From positions 3,303,001 through 3,367,000 of the forward strand of contig NC_016745.1 of assembly GCF_000243075.1 (NCBI RefSeq): a stretch of DNA of 64,000 bases, read 5' to 3'. The DNA is from Oceanimonas sp. GK1 (lineage in GTDB: Bacteria; Pseudomonadota; Gammaproteobacteria; Enterobacterales; Aeromonadaceae). Under the pieces are notes generated by a model. That model worked only from the letters and a program-made list of their open reading frames with translations, ran no database searches and was not told where the DNA came from. The position numbers and the translations under genes are program-made. Positions 1 to 10,138 of the stretch are shown here, piece after piece. The first letter of the stretch is position 1. Every line of letters begins with the position of its first letter.

Positions 1-1200
<1,200 letters not shown>

Positions 1201-1432
1201 TTATACGCAAGAAGCCCGATTACGACAATGAAACAATGGTCCATGCCCCTGCCTTGTGGCGACTTCCCTTTTCATATCCATGCTCCTGCCATGGCCGGAA
1301 CTATAACTTCTATCGTAGTTTTATTACAACAAAATAACATTCCGGCTTGCCATTGGCGGGCAAGCGGTCAGAATGGTCCCCGGCCGCCGGCTTGCTGCCG
1401 GCCTTTGCTGACCTTTTCGATAAGGATATGGA

Positions 1433-2101
1433 ATGAGCTTTACTTTCAATGATTTGAAAAACAGTTGTGCGCACAACTGGCGCGCCTATCGGGAGCACGA
1501 TTTTGTCCGCCGGCTGGGTGAAAGCACCCTGGCGCCCGAGGCCTTTCGTCATTATCTGAAGCAGGATTACCTTTTTCTTATTCAGTTTGGCCGCGCCTTT
1601 GCCCTGGCCGCCTACAAGAGCCCGACCCTGGCAGACCTGCGCCACGCCAAGGCCGGGCTGGACGCCATTATCGATCTGGAGCTGGGGCTGCATATCGACT
1701 ACTGCAGCCGGTGGGGCATCAGCGAGCAGGAGCTGAGTGAGCTGCCGGAAGCCCGCGCCACCCTGGCCTACACCCGCTATGTGCTGGACACCGGCAACCG
1801 CGGCGATCTGCTGGACTTGCATGTGGCGCTGGCGCCCTGTCTGGTAGGCTACGCCGAGATCGCCCGCTGGCTGGTGGAGCAGCCCGCTACGGTGCGCGGC
1901 GAGGCCAACCCCTATGAGGCCTGGATCGCCATGTATGAAAGCGCCGAATTCCAGGCCGCCGCCCAGGCGGAAATCGCCTGGCTCAACGAGCGTTTGGCCG
2001 AGGTGCCGCCGTCGCGCTTTAATCAGCTGTGCCGCATCTTTGACGATGCCACCCGGCTGGAAATCGACTTCTGGGAGATGGGGTTAGAGCAAAGAATGTA
2101 A
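1433..2101 (+). CDS. tenA: TenA/thiaminase II family protein
   Basis: 222 residues, the normal size for the all-helical TenA fold. TenA proteins hydrolyse degraded thiamine pyrimidines so that the pyrimidine can be salvaged for thiamine synthesis, and act in the cytoplasm. Visible family features are the N-terminal HDFVRRLGESTLAPEAFRHYLKQDYLFL segment at about residues 22-48 (here shown in parts: YLKQDYLFL), the Cys in LAPCLVGYAEI that matches the active-site cysteine region, and the C-terminal FDDATRLEIDFWEMG. The start is set by AAGGA about eight bases upstream. No thi genes adjoin it and no TPP riboswitch was recognised upstream, so its role here rests on family membership alone. Confidence 0.88.
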   Translation: MSFTFNDLKNSCAHNWRAYREHDFVRRLGESTLAPEAFRHYLKQDYLFLIQFGRAFALAAYKSPTLADLRHAKAGLDAIIDLELGLHIDYCSRWGISEQELSELPEARATLAYTRYVLDTGNRGDLLDLHVALAPCLVGYAEIARWLVEQPATVRGEANPYEAWIAMYESAEFQAAAQAEIAWLNERLAEVPPSRFNQLCRIFDDATRLEIDFWEMGLEQRM

Positions 2102-2108
2102 CTCTGAT

Positions 2109-2163
2109 GTGAGGGGGGAGGAGAAAAGCGTGAGGAGACCAAGCCCCCTCCCACCTCACTCTT
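2109..2163 (+). terminator. Long hairpin between convergent tenA and etfA
   Basis: GTGAGG-g-GGGAGG at 2109-2121 pairs with CCTCCC-a-CCTCAC at 2147-2159, followed by TCTTT. It starts eight bases past the tenA stop and could act for both converging genes, although the T tract is short. Confidence 0.55.
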
Positions 2164-2180
2164 TACCCCTCACATACGTC

Positions 2181-3110
2181 TCACAACATGTTCTCCAGCT
2201 CCGGTAATGCTGTAAACAAGTCCGCCACCAGGCCGTAGTCCGCCACCTGAAAGATGGGAGCGTCTTCGTCCTTGTTGATGGCCACGATGATTTTGGCGTC
2301 CTTGATGCCGGCAAGATGCTGAATGGCCCCTGAGATGCCCACGGCAATATACAGCTCCGGCGCCACTATCTTGCCGGTCTGTCCCACCTGCTGATCGTTG
2401 TCGGCCAGTCCCGCGTCCACCGCCGCCCGGCTGGCCCCCACCGCCGCGCCCAGTTTGTCGGCCAGCCGTTCCAGCAAGGCGAACTGCTCCTTGGAGCCCA
2501 GGCCGCGGCCACCGGATACCACCACTCGGGCCGAGGTCAGCTCGGGCCGCGCGCTGACCCTCAGCTCATCGCGCACAAACCGACTGGCGTTGTCCACCGC
2601 CACCGGGGTTATTCCCTCAACCGGCACCACCTCCTCCCCTTCGGCCACCGGCTCAAAGGCGGTGGCGCGAACGGTCAGCAGGGTCACCGGATCCAGCGAC
2701 TGTACCCGGGCCAAGGCGTTGCCGGCATAAACGGGGCGTACAAAAATGTCTTCGCTTTCAATGGCCACCACGTCCGCCACCAGCCCCACCCCCAGCAGGG
2801 CCGCCACCCGGGGCAACATATCCTTGCCAAAGGTGGACGCCGGCGCCAGCACGTGGCGGTATTGGGTGGCCAGACGCGACACCAGGGCGGCACAGGGCTC
2901 GGCCAGCTGGTGTTCATAGAGGGCATCATCAGCCAGCAGCACCTTGCTCACGCCTGCCAGCCGGCTGCCCTGTTCGCTCACGGCAGTGCAGCCATGGCCC
3001 ATCACCAGCAGGTGCACTTCGGCATTCAGCCGGCTGGCCGCCCCCAGCACTTTCGCCGTGTTGGCCGCAAGCAGCGCATTATCGTGTTCGGCTATCACCA
3101 GTATGCTCAT
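2181..3110 (-). CDS. etfA: Electron transfer flavoprotein, alpha subunit
   Basis: 309 residues. EtfA carries the FAD of the EtfAB heterodimer that takes electrons from acyl-CoA dehydrogenases and passes them to ETF-ubiquinone oxidoreductase. The C-terminal FAD-binding domain is clear: [14 protein letters not shown] near residue 200 and the signature [16 protein letters not shown] near residue 258, followed by [21 protein letters not shown]. Its ATG overlaps the etfB stop (ATGA), so the two are translationally coupled. The nearby acyl-CoA dehydrogenases of the ivd and liu operons are the likely electron donors. Confidence 0.97.
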   Translation of the reverse strand: MSILVIAEHDNALLAANTAKVLGAASRLNAEVHLLVMGHGCTAVSEQGSRLAGVSKVLLADDALYEHQLAEPCAALVSRLATQYRHVLAPASTFGKDMLPRVAALLGVGLVADVVAIESEDIFVRPVYAGNALARVQSLDPVTLLTVRATAFEPVAEGEEVVPVEGITPVAVDNASRFVRDELRVSARPELTSARVVVSGGRGLGSKEQFALLERLADKLGAAVGASRAAVDAGLADNDQQVGQTGKIVAPELYIAVGISGAIQHLAGIKDAKIIVAINKDEDAPIFQVADYGLVADLFTALPELENML

Positions 3111-3859
3111 GGGATCACCTTGGCGTCATGTTTGAGTTTGTTCACCAGCTCGGCCACGTCGGCCACCCGTACCCCGGCCTTGCGTGCCGGCGGCTCGCTC
3201 ACCCCCAGCAGGCGCACATGCTGCTCAGGCGTCACGCCCAGTTCGTCGGGAGTCAGCGTGTTCAGCGGCTTTTGTCTGGCTTTCATGATATTGGGCAGTG
3301 AGGCAAAGCGCGGCTCGTTCAGCCGCAGATCCGTGGTGATCACCGCCGGGGGTACCACTGCCTGAGTGCGCAGGCCGCCGTCCACTTCCCGGGTCACCAG
3401 CAGTGTCTTATCCTCACGCTCGATGGCCGAGGCAAAGGTGGCCTGGGGCCAGCCATTGAGTGCCGCCAGCATCTGCCCGGCCTGATTATGATCGGTGTCG
3501 ATGGACTGTTTGCCCATCAGCACCAGATCGGGCTTTTCACGCTCGCACAGCGCCGCCAGCAACCGGGCCACGGTCAGCGGCTCGGCCACCTCGGCGGTTT
3601 CAACCAATACCGCCCGGTCGGCGCCCAGGGCCAGGGCCGCGCGCAGTTGCTCTGCCGCCTCGGCCGGGCCAATGGACACGGCCACGATTTCCGACACCCA
3701 GCCCTTTTCCTTCATGCGTACCGCCTCTTCCACCGCAATCTCGCAAAAGGGGTTGGCCGCCATCTTGACGTTGTTCAGGTCCACGTCGCTGCCGTCACTG
3801 CGCACCCGGACCCGCACGTGATAGTCGATTACCCGCTTGACCGTCACCAGTACTTTCAT
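3107..3859 (-). CDS. etfB: Electron transfer flavoprotein, beta subunit
   Basis: 250 residues, the usual length. It begins [20 protein letters not shown] and contains the conserved [16 protein letters not shown] near residue 37 and the AMP-binding region [16 protein letters not shown] near residue 120. It forms the soluble EtfAB electron carrier. GGGAG lies upstream of the ATG. It is the first gene of the etfBA pair and is divergent from the ETF-QO gene, with 119 bases between the two starts. Confidence 0.97.
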   Translation of the reverse strand: MKVLVTVKRVIDYHVRVRVRSDGSDVDLNNVKMAANPFCEIAVEEAVRMKEKGWVSEIVAVSIGPAEAAEQLRAALALGADRAVLVETAEVAEPLTVARLLAALCEREKPDLVLMGKQSIDTDHNQAGQMLAALNGWPQATFASAIEREDKTLLVTREVDGGLRTQAVVPPAVITTDLRLNEPRFASLPNIMKARQKPLNTLTPDELGVTPEQHVRLLGVSEPPARKAGVRVADVAELVNKLKHDAKVIP

Positions 3860-3978
3860 GGCTGCTCCCGCAATTGAGTGACACGAGTTAATACTAGACG
3901 ATTCCCGCCCCGCTCCCGTTTGTTAAATATCACCGCCAATACAATACTTTAGCCAGGGCAGCAAGCAGGAGAGCGAGC

Positions 3979-5622
3979 ATGGTGCGGGAGTCGATGGAGT
4001 TTGACGTGGTCATAGTGGGGGCCGGCCCGGCGGGGCTGGCGGCGGCCTGTGGCCTGATGCAACGGGCACAACAGGCGAGCCTGGAGCTCAGCGTGTGCGT
4101 GGTAGAAAAGGGCGCCGAGGTGGGCGCGCATCTGCTCTCCGGCGCCCTGCTCGATACTCAAGCCCTGAACGAGCTGTTTCCCGACTGGCGCACGCGCAAC
4201 GCTCCCCTGACCACGCCGGTTGCCGAGGAGCATTTTTACCTGCTGAGCAGTGCGCAAGGGGGCATTGAGCTCCCCGCCTGGCTGACCCCGCCGTCGCTGC
4301 ACAACCAGGGCTGCTATATCGTCAGCCTGGGCCGGTTGTGCCGCTGGCTGGCGCAGCAGGCAGAGCAGCTCGGGGTGGCGGTATTTCCCGGTTTTGCCGC
4401 GGCGGAGGCCCTGTTCAATGATCAGGGCGCCGTGTGTGGCGTGCTTACCGGCGACATGGGCGTGGCCGCCGATGGCTCACCCAAACCCGGCCACGTACCG
4501 GGCATGGAACTGCGCGCCAAATACACCCTGCTGGCAGAGGGCAGCCGGGGCCATATTGGCAAAAGTCTGATCGATCGCTTCGCCCTGGACCGGGGCCGGG
4601 ATCCCCAGCATTACGCCATCGGCTTCAAAGAGCTGTGGCGGCTGGCACCCGAGCGCCATCGTCCCGGCCTGGTGGTACACGGCGGCGGCTGGCCGCTGGG
4701 GCGCAATGGCGGCGGCTTTTTTCTCTATCACGGCGACGACGGTCTGGCCTCGGTGGGGCTCGTCGTCGATCTCAACTATGAAAATCCGCACCTGGATCCG
4801 TTCCGGGAGTGCCAGCGGCTCAAGCACCATCCGGTGCTGGCCCGCCACCTGTGGGACGGCGAGCGACTGGCCTGGGGCGCCCGGGCGCTGACCAAGGGCG
4901 GGCTCAACTCCCTGCCACAAATGAGCCTGCCCGGCGCCCTGCTGCTGGGCTGTGACGCCGGCACCCTGAACGGCGCCCGCATCAAGGGCATACATACCGC
5001 CATGAAATCCGGCCTGCTGGCCGCCGAGGCGCTGGTGCCGGCGCTGGCGGCGGGCCGGCGCGGTGACCGATTGACGGAGTTTGATGCATGCATGAACGAC
5101 AGCTGGCTGCAGCACGAACTGAGGCAGGCCCGGCACTTTGTTCCTGCACTGCACAAACTCGGACCCTGGGCGGGCGGCGCGTTAAACTGGCTGAGCCAGC
5201 GCCTGCTGGGAGGCCGGCTGCCGTTTGCGCTGCATGACCGCATCCCGGATCACGCCACCCTCAAGCCGGCGGCGACCAGTCCGGCCATGGCCTATCCTCA
5301 CCCCGACGGCGTGCTGGCCTTTGATCGCATGTCGTCGGTGCACCTGGCCAACACCGGCCACGACGAGGATCAGCCCTGTCACCTGCACCTGACCGACGGT
5401 TTGCTGCCGGTGCGGGACAACCTGCCCCGCTTTAACGAACCGGCCCAGCGCTACTGCCCTGCCGGGGTTTACGAAGTTGTGGAACAAGCGGGGCAGCCGG
5501 TGTTTCGCATTAACGCCGCTAACTGTGTGCACTGCAAAACCTGCGACATCAAGGATCCGGCCCAGAACATTACCTGGGTGCCGCCGGAAGGGGGCAGCGG
5601 GCCCAATTATTCGGGCATGTAA
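3979..5622 (+). CDS. Electron transfer flavoprotein-ubiquinone oxidoreductase
   Basis: 547 residues, the family length. This monotopic inner-membrane flavoprotein oxidises reduced EtfAB and reduces ubiquinone. The N-terminal FAD-binding motif VVIVGAGPAGLAAA is at about residues 10-23. The C-terminal [4Fe-4S] ligands are Cys493, Cys516, Cys519 and Cys522, the last three in NCVHCKTCDIKDP. It ends with the family tail GPNYSGM. AGGAG precedes the ATG; an internal ATG five codons on is a possible alternative start. Placed divergently from etfBA, so donor and acceptor genes share one intergenic control region. Confidence 0.96.
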   Translation: MVRESMEFDVVIVGAGPAGLAAACGLMQRAQQASLELSVCVVEKGAEVGAHLLSGALLDTQALNELFPDWRTRNAPLTTPVAEEHFYLLSSAQGGIELPAWLTPPSLHNQGCYIVSLGRLCRWLAQQAEQLGVAVFPGFAAAEALFNDQGAVCGVLTGDMGVAADGSPKPGHVPGMELRAKYTLLAEGSRGHIGKSLIDRFALDRGRDPQHYAIGFKELWRLAPERHRPGLVVHGGGWPLGRNGGGFFLYHGDDGLASVGLVVDLNYENPHLDPFRECQRLKHHPVLARHLWDGERLAWGARALTKGGLNSLPQMSLPGALLLGCDAGTLNGARIKGIHTAMKSGLLAAEALVPALAAGRRGDRLTEFDACMNDSWLQHELRQARHFVPALHKLGPWAGGALNWLSQRLLGGRLPFALHDRIPDHATLKPAATSPAMAYPHPDGVLAFDRMSSVHLANTGHDEDQPCHLHLTDGLLPVRDNLPRFNEPAQRYCPAGVYEVVEQAGQPVFRINAANCVHCKTCDIKDPAQNITWVPPEGGSGPNYSGM

Positions 5623-5625
5623 CGC

Positions 5626-5679
5626 AAAAAAAAAACCCTGAAGGCAGTGTTCCCTCTAAAGGGATCAATGCGTTCAGGG
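5626..5679 (-). terminator. Large intrinsic terminator with ten-base T tract (minus strand)
   Basis: CCCTGAA at 5636-5642 pairs with TTCAGGG at 5673-5679. Between them is a second small hairpin (TCCCTctaaAGGGA). On the minus strand the stem is followed by ten Ts (poly-A at 5626-5635). It begins four bases after the ETF-QO stop and would end transcription coming leftward from the ivd operon and glutaredoxin gene. The remaining bases 5680-5799 show no gene. Confidence 0.75.
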
Positions 5680-5799
5680 ATATGGCAGTGGTTATGATTA
5701 TTTTGTTGTTTGGCTCTGTTAACGCAGGGCACGTCCGTCGCTGTGCGTTGCAAAAAACAATACGCCTTTCATCCACTGCTCACAAGATAGACTTTAGTT

Positions 5800-6549
5800 C
5801 TAACCAGGCAGCATCCAGAGCCCCATGCCCAACATCATCAGGTTTTCGGTCAAGGAGATGGCTCCGAGAGGCACCTTGCTGTTACCCCCGACGCAGGCGC
5901 ACTTCAGCTCACGTTTGTCTATATACACCGCCTTGAACACGGAAACCGCGCCAATCAGGCCAATCACAATCGCCACCGGTGAAGCCAGCCAGAGCAGTAT
6001 CCCCGCCGTCATGGCAACACCCGCCAGGGCCTCGCCAAAGGGATAGAGCATGCCGTAGGGCACCCAGCGCCGGGCCAGCAGATCATAGTTCAGAAACATG
6101 GTTGAAAAGCTTTCAATATCCTGCAGTTTCTGCACAGCCAGAAAACACATGGAGATAGAAATGAACCACTCCACGGCGCGCCCGGTAAAAATGCTGTCAT
6201 ACATCTGCCAGGAAAGCCCCAGCGCCATCAGCAAGGCCACGGCAAAAATGGCGATCACCGGCTGATATGAGGTCTGTTCTTTTTCTGGATTGTCGAGCCC
6301 AAAATAAACGCGTAATTTCTCGTAACCGCCGATACGCTCGCCATCAATAAAGGCCTGGGGGGTGGTATCCACACCGTGACGCTTCATAAAGGCATCGGTT
6401 TCCTCCCGCGAGGAAAGATGATGATCCTCCACTTCCAGCCCCTGCCGCTCCAGCAAATATTTTGACTTCAGACCATAGGGGCACAGATGCCCGGGCATTA
6501 CCATACGATAGAGTTGTGCCGTTTGTTTACCGCTCTGCTCCTCTGCCAT
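5800..6549 (-). CDS. Glutaredoxin domain fused to MauE/DoxX-type redox membrane domain
   Basis: 249 residues. Residues about 8-85 form a glutaredoxin/thioredoxin fold with an active-site HLCPYGLK (Cys23) and the cis-proline loop DTTPQAF at 61-67. Residues about 95-249 are hydrophobic with four likely membrane segments (about 97-114, 126-142, 165-208, 235-248). They carry CACVGG (Cys217 and Cys219) followed by PLGAISLTEN, as in MauE/DoxX redox-associated membrane proteins. It probably shuttles thiol or disulfide electrons at the inner membrane; the substrate is unknown. AAGGAGG lies seven bases before the ATG. It follows the SDR gene by 17 bases in the same direction, so it is probably the last gene of the ivd operon. 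Confidence 0.82.
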   Translation of the reverse strand: MAEEQSGKQTAQLYRMVMPGHLCPYGLKSKYLLERQGLEVEDHHLSSREETDAFMKRHGVDTTPQAFIDGERIGGYEKLRVYFGLDNPEKEQTSYQPVIAIFAVALLMALGLSWQMYDSIFTGRAVEWFISISMCFLAVQKLQDIESFSTMFLNYDLLARRWVPYGMLYPFGEALAGVAMTAGILLWLASPVAIVIGLIGAVSVFKAVYIDKRELKCACVGGNSKVPLGAISLTENLMMLGMGLWMLPG

Positions 6550-6566
6550 TACTGTCCTCCTTTTGT

Positions 6567-7328
6567 CTACAGCCGCAAGCCGCCGTCCATTTCCAGTATG
6601 CGGCCGTTGAAATAGTCGTTTTCAATCACGTATTGCAGGCTGTGCAATAGCTCATCCACTTCTGCCAGCCGGCCAAGGGGAATACGCTTGGTGATGCGCT
6701 CCATGGCGTCGGGCTTCATCTGCGCCGTCATCTCTGTGGCAATCACCCCGGGGGCGATGCCCGCCACCCGAATCCCAAAACGGGCAAGTTCACCGGCCCA
6801 GCCCACCACCAGCGCCGCCACCCCGGCCTTGCTGGCGGCATAGTTGCTCTGGCCCGGGTTGCCGACCCGGGCCACCGAGGAAATATTGACAATCAGTCCG
6901 CCCTGGCCGCGCTCGGCCATGATGGCCGCCGCTTCCCGACCACAGAGAAAGCTGCCGGTCAGGTTGACGTCGATCACTTGCTGCCAGTCTGTCAGGCTCA
7001 TTTTTTGGCTGACCTTGCCATTTTCCCGCTTCACCAGCAGGGCATCGCGCATCAGGCCGGCATTGTTGACCAGCACATTCAAGCCCCCCAGCTCCCGTAC
7101 GATATGCCCAAAACAATCGCTCACCTGGGTTTCATCGGCCACGTCACACAGGTGCACCGCCACCCGGGCACCGGTGGCCGCCACCATTTCACCGGTTTTG
7201 GCCAGATCCTGCTCCTGAGTGTCGAGCAGGGCCAAAACGGCCCCCTGCCGTCCCAAATGATGGGCCATGGCCCGCCCCAGGCCGCGACCGGCCCCGGTGA
7301 TCACCACCACCTTGTCCTTGATGTCCAT
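6567..7328 (-). CDS. ivdG: Short-chain dehydrogenase/reductase, probable 3-hydroxyacyl-CoA dehydrogenase (IvdG-like)
   Basis: 253 residues of the classical SDR fold. It has TGAGRGLG at 11-18 for nucleotide binding, NNAG near 88-91, catalytic Ser150/151, and Tyr163/Lys167 in YAASK. In the Shewanella ivd cluster the SDR in this position is assigned as a 3-hydroxyacyl-CoA dehydrogenase, suitable for 2-methyl-3-hydroxybutyryl-CoA in isoleucine breakdown. The ATG follows the mmsB stop directly with no gap, which indicates tight coupling. The exact substrate cannot be read from sequence; a FabG-like role is the alternative. Confidence 0.85.
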   Translation of the reverse strand: MDIKDKVVVITGAGRGLGRAMAHHLGRQGAVLALLDTQEQDLAKTGEMVAATGARVAVHLCDVADETQVSDCFGHIVRELGGLNVLVNNAGLMRDALLVKRENGKVSQKMSLTDWQQVIDVNLTGSFLCGREAAAIMAERGQGGLIVNISSVARVGNPGQSNYAASKAGVAALVVGWAGELARFGIRVAGIAPGVIATEMTAQMKPDAMERITKRIPLGRLAEVDELLHSLQYVIENDYFNGRILEMDGGLRL

Positions 7329-8228
7329 TCAGTCGTCTCCCCGGGGTTCGCGATACAGTTGAAACAGGCTGGAAAAGTCGAGACCACCATGGCCTGCCAC
7401 CCGGTGCAGGCTGAACAGAGCCCGGGCGGCAGAGCCCATGGGCACCGGCGAGCCACTGGCCTGACTCAGACTCATGGCCAGATTGAGATCCTTACACATC
7501 AGGTTGACCTGAAAGCCCCCCTGGTAATCACGACTCGCGGGTACTCGGTCCATCACTCCCGGCACCGGGTTGTAATGCTCCATCACCCAGTTATTACCCG
7601 AACTCTGGCGAATGATCTCCGACAGCACCGCCGGATCCAGGCCATGATCCAGCCCCAGGTTAAGGGCCTCGCAGCTGGCCGCCATCTGCGCCGCCAGCAA
7701 CAGGTTGTTGCAGGCCTTGGCCACCTGGCCAGCACCGTGAGGCCCGGCGTGCAAGACCTTTTTGCCCATGTGTGTCAGCACCGGCGCGGCGCGGGCAAAC
7801 TGGTCGTCGCTGCCGCCCACAATAAAGGTCAGGGTAGCGGCTTCGGCGCCGGCCACACCGCCGGACACCGGGGCGTCCACAAAGTCCAGGCCATGGCCGG
7901 CAGCCATCTTGGCCAGGGTTTGCGCGGTATCGGCCTCGATGGTGGAGCAGTCGATGACCAGGGTGCCCGGCGCCAGGTGGCCAAACAGGCCGTCGTCTCC
8001 TCCATAGAGGCTCGCCACCTGGCGGCCGTTTTGCAGCATGGAGATCACCACGGCGGCGTGTCTGGCCGCGGCGGCCGCGCCGGTGGCAGGCATGGCGCCC
8101 AGCGCCTCGGCCTGCTTCAGCGCCTCGGGCTGCAGGTCAAACGCCTGCACTTGGTGCCCGGCTTTCACCAGGTTGGCGGTCATGGGCAGCCCCATGTTGC
8201 CGAGGCCGATAAATGCGAGGGTTGCCAT
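7329..8228 (-). CDS. mmsB: 3-hydroxyisobutyrate dehydrogenase
   Basis: 299 residues. It oxidises 3-hydroxyisobutyrate to methylmalonate semialdehyde with NAD in valine degradation. The sequence begins with FIGLGNMGLPMTANLVKAGH (Rossmann fold), then DAPVSGGVAGAEAATLTFIVGG and the catalytic lysine region GPHGAGQVAKACNN near residue 170, all diagnostic of the beta-hydroxyacid dehydrogenase family. The substrate is supported by the neighbours: HIB-CoA hydrolase directly upstream and mmsA in the same operon. Confidence 0.95.
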   Translation of the reverse strand: MATLAFIGLGNMGLPMTANLVKAGHQVQAFDLQPEALKQAEALGAMPATGAAAAARHAAVVISMLQNGRQVASLYGGDDGLFGHLAPGTLVIDCSTIEADTAQTLAKMAAGHGLDFVDAPVSGGVAGAEAATLTFIVGGSDDQFARAAPVLTHMGKKVLHAGPHGAGQVAKACNNLLLAAQMAASCEALNLGLDHGLDPAVLSEIIRQSSGNNWVMEHYNPVPGVMDRVPASRDYQGGFQVNLMCKDLNLAMSLSQASGSPVPMGSAARALFSLHRVAGHGGLDFSSLFQLYREPRGDD

Positions 8229-8240
8229 AATGTGTGCCTC

Positions 8241-9362
8241 CTATTTAAGATCCGCCAGCGGGCTCAGGCCCCAGGGGGACGAGAACAACGTGTTCAGCAA
8301 TGCCGGATCTACCTCGTTCAGGCCGGCAAAGGTCCAGTGGGCGGCGTTGTCCTTGTCGATCAATCTTGCGCGCACCCCTTCGGCAAACTCCCGGCAGCGA
8401 CAAAGCTGTACCGACAACGCCAACTCGGCCTGGAACACCTGCGCCAACGACAAATAGCGGCTGGCCGCCAGCTGCCGGTGGATCACCGCCATGGCCAGGG
8501 GGCTGCCCGCCGCCAGGGTTGCCTGGGCCTGACTGAACCAGGCATCGTGCATGTCTACTTCCAGTATGGCGCCGACCTGCTCGGCCAGGCTGTCCTTGTC
8601 CATCAGTTTACCAATCAGATCCTGGTGCCGGCGTAGCGGCGAGTCGAGCCCGGCCAATCGCGCCGCCGACTCGGCTTCCAGCTCCCGCAGCACACGCCCA
8701 ACGGCCACGGGCCAGTCACTTTCCTCCTGCAGCCGGGGCAGCAGTTCAGCCACATGCTCTTCGGCCACAAAACGGTTGGCCAGCCCCAGCCAGAGGCTGT
8801 CGGCCGCATTGAGGGAGCAACCGGTGAGGGCGATAAATTCCCCCAGCCCCGGCGGCAGTCGGTTAAGAAACCAGCTGCCGCCCACGTCCGGATAGAGGGC
8901 GATGGTCACCTCGGGCATGGCCAGCCGGCTGCGCTCGGTCACGATGCGCTGCCCGGCCCCCGCAAAGAGTCCCATGCCGCCCCCCATGACGATGCCGGCC
9001 CCCACACAGATCACCGGCTTGCCATAGGTGTGCAGCAGGTAGTCGAGCCGGTATTCCCGCTCAAAAAAACGCGCTGCCGGTGCCGGCACCGGACCGAGTT
9101 CCCGGTCCGCGCAACCGGCTCTGGCAGTGACCATGGCCCTGTGCAAGCCGACCACGTCGCCGCCGGCGCAAAAGGCCTTGTCACCGGCGCCCTCCAGCAC
9201 CACCGCGACCACGTCATTGTCATGCTGCCATTCCCGCAGGGATAACAGCATGGCTTCAATCATCTCCAGATTCAGCGCATTCAACTGAGCTTCACGGTCC
9301 AGCACCAGATGGCCGAGATGGCGGCCATCGGCGGTGGGCAGCCTGTTCATCCTGATACTCAT
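8241..9362 (-). CDS. ivdE: 3-hydroxyisobutyryl-CoA hydrolase (crotonase superfamily)
   Basis: 373 residues, about 110 longer than a plain enoyl-CoA hydratase and matching the HIBCH branch. It frees 3-hydroxyisobutyrate from its CoA ester in valine breakdown, which removes toxic methacrylyl-CoA derivatives. Crotonase features: AFCAGGDVVGLH near residue 63, the oxyanion region GIVMGGGMGLF near 123, and MPEVTIALYPDVGGSWFLNRLPG-like residues near 150. The C-terminal extension ends with the ARLIDKD.....W pattern of HIBCH. AGGAG precedes the ATG. It lies between the enoyl-CoA hydratase gene and mmsB, as in the Shewanella ivd order. Confidence 0.92.
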   Translation of the reverse strand: MSIRMNRLPTADGRHLGHLVLDREAQLNALNLEMIEAMLLSLREWQHDNDVVAVVLEGAGDKAFCAGGDVVGLHRAMVTARAGCADRELGPVPAPAARFFEREYRLDYLLHTYGKPVICVGAGIVMGGGMGLFAGAGQRIVTERSRLAMPEVTIALYPDVGGSWFLNRLPPGLGEFIALTGCSLNAADSLWLGLANRFVAEEHVAELLPRLQEESDWPVAVGRVLRELEAESAARLAGLDSPLRRHQDLIGKLMDKDSLAEQVGAILEVDMHDAWFSQAQATLAAGSPLAMAVIHRQLAASRYLSLAQVFQAELALSVQLCRCREFAEGVRARLIDKDNAAHWTFAGLNEVDPALLNTLFSSPWGLSPLADLK

Positions 9363-9370
9363 GCCATCTC

Positions 9371-10138
9371 CTAACGGTTACGCCACTGGGGAGCGCGTTT
9401 TTCCAGAAAGGCAGTGACCCCTTCCCGCTGATCTTCGGTGTCGAACAGCGCCATAAAATAGTCCCGTTCCCGCACTCGGCCCTCGCTCAAGGGCCGCTGC
9501 CGGGCCGACTGTATCAGCCGCTTGCAGGCCGCCACCGAGCCCGGGCTCTGCCCCGCGGCGCTTTCGGCCAGGGCCATGGCCCGGCTCAGTACCTCATTAT
9601 CGGGCACCATTTCTTCCACCAGCCCGATACCCAGCGCCTGTTCGGCGCTCAGCCGCTCCCCACACAGGATCAGCCGCTTGGCCCAGGCTTCCCCCACCAG
9701 ATGGGGCAGCAACTGAGTGCCGCCGGCACAGGGCAACAGCCCCACCCTGGCCTCGGGCAGGCCCATGACGGCACGCTCGGCGGCAATGCGCAGATCACAG
9801 GCCAGGGCCGCTTCCAGCCCGCCGCCCATGGCAAACCCGTTAATGGCCGCCACCGACAGGCCGCGAAAGTCACTCAGGGCCTCAAAGGCCCGGCCAAAGG
9901 CCTGGGCCATGGCGTGGGCCTTGCCCTTGTCGCCATCGGCAAACAGACGAAGCTCGGCCCCGGCACAGAAAAACTTCTCGCCTTCACCGGTCAGCACCAG
10001 GCTGCGAATGTCTTCATCGCTATTCAGCTTCTCCACCAGCGCCGCCAGCCGGTTCAGGCTGTCCACCGTCCAGGTATTCGCCGGCGGGTTGTTCATGGTC
10101 AACAGCGCCACATGCCCTTGTTTTTCATACTGGATCAC
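9371..10138 (-). CDS. ivdD: Enoyl-CoA hydratase
   Basis: 255 residues, a standard crotonase. It hydrates methacrylyl-CoA or tiglyl-CoA formed by the acyl-CoA dehydrogenase encoded just upstream. Visible are FCAGAELRLF near residue 58, AAINGFAMGGGLEAALACDLRIA near 97-119 (oxyanion hole) and the catalytic region LPEARVGLLPCAGGTQ near 127. The start is GTG at 10138 and overlaps the preceding stop by four bases (GTGA), showing translational coupling. The gap to the next gene is eight bases. Confidence 0.93.
   Translation of the reverse strand: MIQYEKQGHVALLTMNNPPANTWTVDSLNRLAALVEKLNSDEDIRSLVLTGEGEKFFCAGAELRLFADGDKGKAHAMAQAFGRAFEALSDFRGLSVAAINGFAMGGGLEAALACDLRIAAERAVMGLPEARVGLLPCAGGTQLLPHLVGEAWAKRLILCGERLSAEQALGIGLVEEMVPDNEVLSRAMALAESAAGQSPGSVAACKRLIQSARQRPLSEGRVRERDYFMALFDTEDQREGVTAFLEKRAPQWRNR

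Noticed and set aside
5680-5799. Insertion-sequence remnant between ETF-QO and the glutaredoxin fusion gene
   Set aside because: No terminal inverted repeats, target duplication or transposase fragment could be shown; only the terminator is supported.
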